From NCBI GenBank assembly GCA_002505355.1, contig DAUW01000026.1, positions 1-10,108 on the forward strand: DNA of 10,108 bases, written 5' to 3'. The notes under the pieces are model-generated. The model saw only the letters and a program-made list of their open reading frames with translations. It was not told where the DNA came from and ran no database searches. The translations under genes were made by a program, and so were the position numbers. Of this stretch, positions 5,870 to 10,108 are shown one piece after another; position 1 is the stretch's first letter, and each line of letters opens with the position of its first letter. Source of the DNA: Euryarchaeota archaeon UBA229. Lineage in GTDB: Archaea > Thermoplasmatota > Poseidoniia > Poseidoniales > Poseidoniaceae.

Positions 5870-6954
5870 TCAAGACCAATGGCACTGGTTGACGGTGAGT
5901 TATCCACCAACTCGTGTTCCGGTGCATCAAGTTCAGCTAGATTAGCTCTCATCGATTGGGCTCGATTGTATACTTCTCGCAGTGTTTGGTCTGAAATCTC
6001 CAGATACACTCTGGTTGTTGCGATACTGCTGTGACCCAACAATTTCTGGATTGAAACCAAGTCTGCACCTCGTTCGAGTAAACCAGTTGCGAAATTATGC
6101 CGTAAAACGTGTGGCGTCAATTTGCCTTTTGGTAGTCCGGCCTCTATTGCAAGGGCGTCCATCAACCGCTGTACGCCTCGAGGTTGTATGCGCCGTCCGA
6201 CCGAGTTCAGCAGGAGGGCGTCAAATTCTCCTTTGACTCTTAAATCCCTAACTGGTAGCCAGGCATTTATCATTTGTAGTGAGCGTTCAGTGAATAACAC
6301 CAATCGATCCTTATCACCTTTGCCGCCGATAACCTTAGCTGATTTATCTTGAATATCAATATCGCCCAAATTTAGATTACAAACCTCGCTGACCCTCAAT
6401 CCAGTATCCAGCATCAGCGTTACAACTACCGAAGCAACAGGATTTTCACTGGTTTTAGCCGCCTCTAGGACCATGGTTAATTCCCTCCGAGTTAGGGTTC
6501 TTGGCAGTCGTTTACCTGTTCTCGCTCTTGTCAAATGGTCGGGCCAGCGATGGCCCAGCCATTTTAGTAAGTGACGGGCTGCAGCCAGCCTTGCATTATA
6601 GGTAGTTGGTCTAAGGTCTGACAGACTGTGTGTCCAGAGGTCAATCCGGCCGTTAAGGGGCTCCATCCGCTGCGCCAGTTCATGAATAGTCAAGGAGTTG
6701 TAATCTGCCTCAGTAAGAACATTCTCGCCGGGTAGCAAGGTTTCGATATAAGACCGCAGACCGGAGATGTATGACTTCTGCGTATTGGCTGATTTATTTT
6801 CTGATTTGAGTTGCTTTTTGTAGCATTCCAACCACGGCAAATTTTGGAGGTGGAATAATCGTGGCGGCAGGGAAACCTCTTGATTGGTCAAACGTAACTG
6901 ACTCGGCCGCATGGCCCGTCGTTCACGCGTGAAGGTTCCTCTGCTGTTTTCCAT
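5866..6954 (-). CDS. XerA/XerD-type tyrosine recombinase
   Basis: 362 residues from ATG 6954. It is a site-specific recombinase that cuts and rejoins DNA through a 3'-phosphotyrosine, most likely the chromosome-dimer resolvase XerA or a related integrase. The N-terminal SAM-like core-binding domain spans about residues 39-133 (TQKSYISGLRSYI, YNARLAAARHLLKWL). The catalytic domain has all expected residues: Arg187 (TGLRVSEV), Lys212 (GGKGDKDR), His282 and Arg285 (HVLRHNFATGLL), His308 (LLGHSS) and Tyr317 (TTRVYLEIS). The C-terminal tail is slightly longer than in many Xer proteins. The frame is open up to a TTG at 7035, but ATG 6954 has a GGTGA ribosome site five bases upstream, and the extra 27 residues fall in the structured leader and resemble no Xer N-terminus. 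ATG 6912 is another possible start. The gene seems intact and active. No flanking att repeats or other integrase-island genes are visible, which favours a housekeeping Xer. Confidence 0.93.
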   Translation of the reverse strand: MENSRGTFTRERRAMRPSQLRLTNQEVSLPPRLFHLQNLPWLECYKKQLKSENKSANTQKSYISGLRSYIETLLPGENVLTEADYNSLTIHELAQRMEPLNGRIDLWTHSLSDLRPTTYNARLAAARHLLKWLGHRWPDHLTRARTGKRLPRTLTRRELTMVLEAAKTSENPVASVVVTLMLDTGLRVSEVCNLNLGDIDIQDKSAKVIGGKGDKDRLVLFTERSLQMINAWLPVRDLRVKGEFDALLLNSVGRRIQPRGVQRLMDALAIEAGLPKGKLTPHVLRHNFATGLLERGADLVSIQKLLGHSSIATTRVYLEISDQTLREVYNRAQSMRANLAELDAPEHELVDNSPSTSAIGLD

Positions 6955-6955
6955 T

Positions 6956-7058
6956 GGCGTCACCGCCCCTCGCCGTAGCGAGTGTGCATCCCGTGCCCCG
7001 GAGGGCGTGTGGATGATAGAGGTGTAAGATATCAAACCATCGGGGTCGACGCTTCGTC
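6956..7058 (-). promoter_or_regulatory. Structured GC-rich leader upstream of the recombinase (candidate cis-regulatory RNA)
   Basis: Read on the minus strand, the gap between the surface-protein stop and the recombinase ATG contains consecutive hairpins. Hairpin 1 is CAUCC(7015-7011)-ACAC-GCCC-UCCG-GGGC-ACG-GGAUG(6991-6987), with a UNCG tetraloop closed by C-G. Hairpin 2 is CUCGC-UACG-GCGAG (6982-6969), again a C(UNCG)G loop. Hairpin 3 is GGCG-GUGA-CGCC (6967-6956), with a GNRA loop. The Shine-Dalgarno GGUGA (6964-6960) sits in hairpin 3. A competing long-range helix GCGUC(7052-7048)/GACGC(6961-6957), with CCCC(7045-7042)/GGGG(6969-6966), would enclose hairpin 1 and disrupt hairpin 3. 37 of the 50 bases at 6961-7010 are G or C, far above the flanking genes. 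It may control translation of the recombinase, end the surface-protein transcript, or act as a DNA site for the recombinase. Confidence 0.55.
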
Positions 7059-7065
7059 TAAGGCC

Positions 7066-9363
7066 TCAGTTCTTACCGTAGGGAATCCAGTCGGTGCCGT
7101 TCCACCACATGATGGTCTGGTCCGACATTTGGCGCCAAGAATATCCGTTAGAATCGGTCCATTGCTGTAGCACTACCGGCTCAATTGCGGGCAGTGGCAT
7201 TACTGGCAGAGGCATAACCGGTTGAATGGTTTTGCTGGTTGGCAGATTTTGTTTACTTGACCTTTTGCTTCTAACAAACAGCACCGCTATCGTAACAACG
7301 ATGAGGATTAGCCCGATGGTAACATATTGCATTACATTACTTTCACCGCGATTACTAGCTACACTATCGCTTTCCTGTTGGTTATTTGATTCAGGTTCGA
7401 TGATATTGTCAGTCGTCTCATCTAGTTCGTCGGCAGAATCCTGTTCAACAACCTCACAGCCGGAGTCATCTACGACGCTACCGATTGTCGTGTCTGGGCA
7501 ATTATCTGCATTATCCAGTACCCCGTCTCCATCTGTGTCCGGCTCTATGTCAGGGATGTTATCATCGCCCGTGGAATTGTCAATAGTTTCCGTATCGTTC
7601 TGGCTGTTATTTTCGTCATTTTCCTCGGTTCCATCACTACCAGAGTTATCACCGTCGACTTCATCATCAGCAAGTTTAACGGGAATATCAACAGTGTAAG
7701 AATGAAGCACTGGTGTAGAATAGCCGGTAATTATCGGTGATAGGCTAAATACAATTGAGACATTCTCAGCGTTGTATTCTTCACTAATCGTTATCGATAG
7801 CACCAGATTCGCAAGTTGGTCAAAGTCACTATCAAAACTGAGGGAGATCTCAGTATCCACACAATCCGTACTAAAGGCGGGAATGCTGATTAATACTTCG
7901 CTTGAACTGGTACAGTGCAATGTCCAATGATTATTGAAGAGAAGGAAGTTTTCATATTCAATTAGGTTAATTTGGATTATTTTTGACAAATTAACCGGTA
8001 ATTCAAGGGGCTCGTCATGAATTTGACTTTCGGTAAATACTGGGCCAACGACGATTGGTTCTGGCCTAATATCAAACGAAAATCTACTAGTCATCGAATC
8101 ATTAAAATTAACGTCAAAGCCGATGGTTTCACTTTCATAATCGCCAATATTTGTAACAAGAATCTCGTAATGCGTGAACCCGAGACTTGAGATTTGATTC
8201 TCATCGGGTTTGTATTCATCAATAGAAATGTTACCGGAACTAGAAATCAACCGATAATCAAAGGCTTGATTGGTAGCCTGGAAACTGACTAATCTATTGT
8301 AGTACCCTAAGTTACTGATATTGACATTAAATTTCAAAAAATCTTGACCGTAGGTAAAATAGTCTTCATTAGCAAACGGTGGACTGAGGCTTGGTAAACC
8401 ATCTTCAAATACAATACTATGCGTAAAATTGTCAAAGGTAACTACAATCTTGGGAAACACTTCTTCCGGCAAGGCAATTGCTTCGATAAGAAATTGCTCA
8501 TCCGCGAGATAAACCTGCTCTCCTTCATCATTTTCAAATGATACTTCGACATAAATTGGCAGATTAATCACACTAAACTTACCCGCAGCCTCATTGGAAA
8601 TTTGAACTTTTAACTCAACTATAACCGCCTCGCCCGCAGGTAGGGTACCACTAGTGAGTGGTTCAGTCTCTTCGGTCCATTCAACTCTAGCGATTTCCGC
8701 AGTATCATTTAGACTGAGTTGGTAAGAAAACTCGGTTTCATCTTCGCCGGTGTTTTTCAGTGTCAAAGACAAAATCTTTTTTTCGCATGAGCACAGGTAG
8801 TTTTCCTCAGACAGGTCTGAGTAACCAAAGTAGAAACTCTTGGAGATAAACTGCAGACCCGATCTATCGAATGAGATAGCTTCTCCATCAGCGAAGGTAA
8901 TTCCAACATCGATCGAATAATTTCCGCCCCATACGGTGTCTGGATAGGAATAATTTTCGGTGATAGATGATGAAGTAATACCTCCAACTATGGTAAACTC
9001 GGTTAAATCTAAACGGAATTGTTCGAACAACTGGCCACTATTACTAATCCAACTGCCGACAATGGTTATCTGGTCAATATTCTCAACATCAAAGCCGTTA
9101 TCTATCAAGATGGTAAACTGCATTATTGCGTACTCGCTTACATTGTTTGGAGCCCAGTTTAGTGTCTCTGGCGAGTCGACGGAATCCCCCGGTCGATGAA
9201 TTTTAATTTCCGCTCCAGCATCACGTGCTGAGTGTTCCGAACCAGTTGACTTAAGCGGTAAGTTGTGGCTTTCAGCGTTGTAAGAAATTAAGCAAGAAGA
9301 CAGGATTAACGCGGTGACAAGACCAGCAATTACCCTGTTCTGCATGGACTCTAGTGCCAACAT
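7066..9363 (-). CDS. Large secreted surface protein: beta domains, TSP3 calcium repeat, C-terminal anchor and Trp-rich cytosolic tail
   Basis: 765 residues. The N-terminus is a signal peptide with hydrophobic core VIAGLVTALILSSC; LSSC resembles a lipobox at Cys24, but signal-peptidase I cleavage is also possible. Residues about 55-565 look like a series of Ig/CARDB-type beta sandwiches (NTGEDETEFSYQLSLND, LPAGEAVIVELKVQI, NISNLGYYNRLVSFQ), with many N-x-S/T sequons and Cys191/193 and 484/501 pairs. Residues 566-607 are an acidic Asp/Asn/Ser linker. Residues 609-636 form a thrombospondin type 3-like calcium repeat (DTDGDGVLDNADNCPD). A single transmembrane helix spans about 677-697 and is followed by RSKRSSK (stop-transfer). 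The ~65-residue cytosolic tail has a PVMPL duplication and a terminal motif NGYSWRQMSDQTIMWWNGTDW. It follows the RimK gene by 28 bases on the same strand. ATG 9345 (residue 7) is an alternative start. Adhesion, envelope or sensing roles are inference. Confidence 0.9.
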   Translation of the reverse strand: MLALESMQNRVIAGLVTALILSSCLISYNAESHNLPLKSTGSEHSARDAGAEIKIHRPGDSVDSPETLNWAPNNVSEYAIMQFTILIDNGFDVENIDQITIVGSWISNSGQLFEQFRLDLTEFTIVGGITSSSITENYSYPDTVWGGNYSIDVGITFADGEAISFDRSGLQFISKSFYFGYSDLSEENYLCSCEKKILSLTLKNTGEDETEFSYQLSLNDTAEIARVEWTEETEPLTSGTLPAGEAVIVELKVQISNEAAGKFSVINLPIYVEVSFENDEGEQVYLADEQFLIEAIALPEEVFPKIVVTFDNFTHSIVFEDGLPSLSPPFANEDYFTYGQDFLKFNVNISNLGYYNRLVSFQATNQAFDYRLISSSGNISIDEYKPDENQISSLGFTHYEILVTNIGDYESETIGFDVNFNDSMTSRFSFDIRPEPIVVGPVFTESQIHDEPLELPVNLSKIIQINLIEYENFLLFNNHWTLHCTSSSEVLISIPAFSTDCVDTEISLSFDSDFDQLANLVLSITISEEYNAENVSIVFSLSPIITGYSTPVLHSYTVDIPVKLADDEVDGDNSGSDGTEENDENNSQNDTETIDNSTGDDNIPDIEPDTDGDGVLDNADNCPDTTIGSVVDDSGCEVVEQDSADELDETTDNIIEPESNNQQESDSVASNRGESNVMQYVTIGLILIVVTIAVLFVRSKRSSKQNLPTSKTIQPVMPLPVMPLPAIEPVVLQQWTDSNGYSWRQMSDQTIMWWNGTDWIPYGKN
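7190..7219 (-). repeat. Tandem 15-bp repeat encoding PVMPL twice
   Basis: Two adjacent 15-base units (7190-7204 and 7205-7219) match at 12 of 15 positions. They encode the doubled PVMPL in the cytosolic tail of the surface protein, a small in-frame duplication in a Pro-rich spacer between the membrane helix and the Trp-rich terminal motif. Confidence 0.7.
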
Positions 9364-9370
9364 ATCCTTT

Positions 9371-9388
9371 TTTGAACTTTGTCAAAGG
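9371..9388. promoter_or_regulatory. Inverted repeat between the RimK and surface-protein genes
   Basis: TTTGA-ACTTTG-TCAAA (9371-9386) forms a 5-bp stem; alternatively CTTTG-T-CAAAG (9377-9387) is a near-perfect dyad. On the minus strand it lies between the RimK stop and an AAAAAAGGAT stretch just before ATG 9363. It could be an operator or a weak leader hairpin; its short length makes chance plausible. Confidence 0.3.
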
Positions 9389-9391
9389 TGA

Positions 9392-10108
9392 TTAAGCCTG
9401 CTCTTGTTCTCTCTTCATAGCACCGAATGATTGCTCTGCGACACCCAATATGGCACTTTTTAGTGAGGCTCGAAGTTGATTTAATTCACCATAACAGATG
9501 ATTACGTCATCATACCTCAGTTGAATTTCAGGTTCGGGATTCCAGATTAATTTGTGTTCTCTTGACAGGGCAAACACTGGTATTTCATGACTTGATTTGA
9601 ATAAATCAGCAATTTTGTTACCAACCATCATCGGATGGTTGCGCAATTGCAGAGACAGCACACCTGAGCCAGGTACGGTTCGAAGTAACTGGTCTAGGTC
9701 GACTTCTGAGAACGCAGTTTCGTTCACAACGTAATCGATAATCTCTCCAGCAACATTAACGCCGCTTGCTTTTTCAATACCTTCTAATCCTGGTGATGAA
9801 TTCACCTCCAGTACCAATGGACCATTATTGCTTTCCAGTAGGTCGACACCGGCAATATTCAGGCCAAGAACTCTGGCCGCTCGACAAGCCTGTTCCTCGA
9901 TTTCTGCGCTGATTTCAACCTTTTCAACGGTGCCATTGAGATGGTAGTTACTGCGGAATTCACGACCTCTTGCTTTACGTCGCATCGCTGCAACTACTCT
10001 ATCACCAACCACTAAGGCACGGATATCTTTACCATGAGATTCAGCGATATATTCCTGCACGAGTACTGATTTGCCGGTAAGTAACAGCCCCTGAATTAAG
10101 CTTCTTGA
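9392..10108 (-). CDS. RimK-family ATP-grasp ligase fused to a TrkA-C (RCK_C) domain, C-terminal part
   Basis: 238 residues are visible; the frame is open to the right edge, so the N-terminus lies outside. The visible start (GLLLTGKSVLVQEY) is internal to an ATP-grasp domain. The sequence follows RimK closely: DIRALVVGDRVVAAMRRKA, then FRSNYHLNG, then GVDLLE, then LEVNSSPGLEGIEKASG, where the Asp and the Glu/Asn of the last two motifs bind Mg-ATP. RimK-type enzymes ligate an amino acid, often glutamate, to a protein or small-molecule carboxylate; the substrate here is unknown. After the ligase (visible residues about 149-208) comes a region matching the TrkA-C/RCK_C pattern: GVLSLQLRNHPMMVGNKIADL, VFALSREHKLIWNPEPEIQL, DDVIICYGE. 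RCK_C domains sense small ligands in K+ transport and other proteins, so this part may be regulatory. The last ~20 residues are charged. It lies 28 bases upstream of the surface-protein gene, same strand. Confidence 0.9.
   Translation of the reverse strand, partial: SRSLIQGLLLTGKSVLVQEYIAESHGKDIRALVVGDRVVAAMRRKARGREFRSNYHLNGTVEKVEISAEIEEQACRAARVLGLNIAGVDLLESNNGPLVLEVNSSPGLEGIEKASGVNVAGEIIDYVVNETAFSEVDLDQLLRTVPGSGVLSLQLRNHPMMVGNKIADLFKSSHEIPVFALSREHKLIWNPEPEIQLRYDDVIICYGELNQLRASLKSAILGVAEQSFGAMKREQEQA

Noticed and set aside
5866..6954. Recombinase as the marker of an integrated mobile element
   Set aside because: No flanking att-like direct repeats, tRNA target, or phage/plasmid genes in the window; neighbours such as Sec61-beta and RimK look like core genes.
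6955..7035. N-terminal extension of the recombinase to TTG 7035
   Set aside because: The added 27 residues do not resemble a Xer N-terminus, they overlap the structured leader, and ATG 6954 has a GGTGA site five bases upstream.
6955..7065. Possible tRNA in the GC-rich gap before the recombinase
   Set aside because: No GGTTCRAATCC-type T-loop, no 7-bp acceptor stem and no fitting anticodon arm on either strand; the hairpins have tetraloops instead.
7226..7699. 157-codon plus-strand frame, rich in Ser and Leu
   Set aside because: It is the shadow of the Asp/Asn/Ser linker and membrane helix of the surface protein on the other strand; no domain or ribosome site.
1..10108. CRISPR arrays, insertion sequences, rRNA or tRNA genes
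   Set aside because: No regularly spaced repeats, no transposase or terminal inverted repeats, and no conserved RNA-gene signatures were seen.

Overview
The window looks like chromosome of a planktonic euryarchaeon of the Thermoplasmatota, most likely Marine Group II/III ('Candidatus Poseidoniia'). The gene content is archaeal: a Sec61-beta subunit, a Trm4/NSUN2-like RNA cytosine methyltransferase, a XerA-type tyrosine recombinase, a RimK-type ATP-grasp ligase, and a large secreted multi-beta-domain surface protein with a thrombospondin-type-3 calcium repeat and a C-terminal anchor. Genes are tightly packed, base composition is moderate, and the few clear ribosome-binding sites are GGAGG or GGTGA. 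The lineage is inferred from content, not from a marker-gene tree.

Layout, left to right. Positions 1-257 (minus) hold the N-terminal part of a secreted protein cut by the window edge. It sits one base downstream of an NSUN2-like methyltransferase (259-2034, minus), so the two are probably co-transcribed. Divergent from the methyltransferase is an unrecognised ~13-helix membrane protein (2106-3440, plus). Next comes an unrecognised 118-residue basic protein (3556-3912, plus), which converges on the Sec61-beta gene (3909-4100, minus). A lineage-specific 300-residue protein follows (4173-5075, minus). It is divergent from an HhH protein with a histone-H1-like Lys/Ala tail (5148-5645, plus), and a small Cys/His protein comes after that (5687-5869, plus). 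The small gene converges on the tyrosine recombinase (5866-6954, minus). Upstream of the recombinase lie a structured GC-rich leader (about 6956-7058), the surface protein (7066-9363, minus) and the C-terminal part of a RimK ligase fused to a TrkA-C domain (9392 to beyond 10108, minus).

The most unusual signal is the segment between the surface-protein stop and the recombinase start. On the minus strand it reads as three successive hairpins with UNCG, UNCG and GNRA tetraloops, the last carrying the recombinase Shine-Dalgarno sequence, plus a competing long-range helix. This looks like a cis-regulatory RNA or a structured recombination site. Also notable: two convergent gene pairs each end on one shared CTAG palindrome that supplies both stop codons; a near-perfect dyad lies in the divergent promoter of the H1-like gene; and the RimK ligase carries a TrkA-C domain.

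No rRNA, tRNA, CRISPR array or insertion sequence is visible, and no stretch longer than 300 bases lacks a gene.
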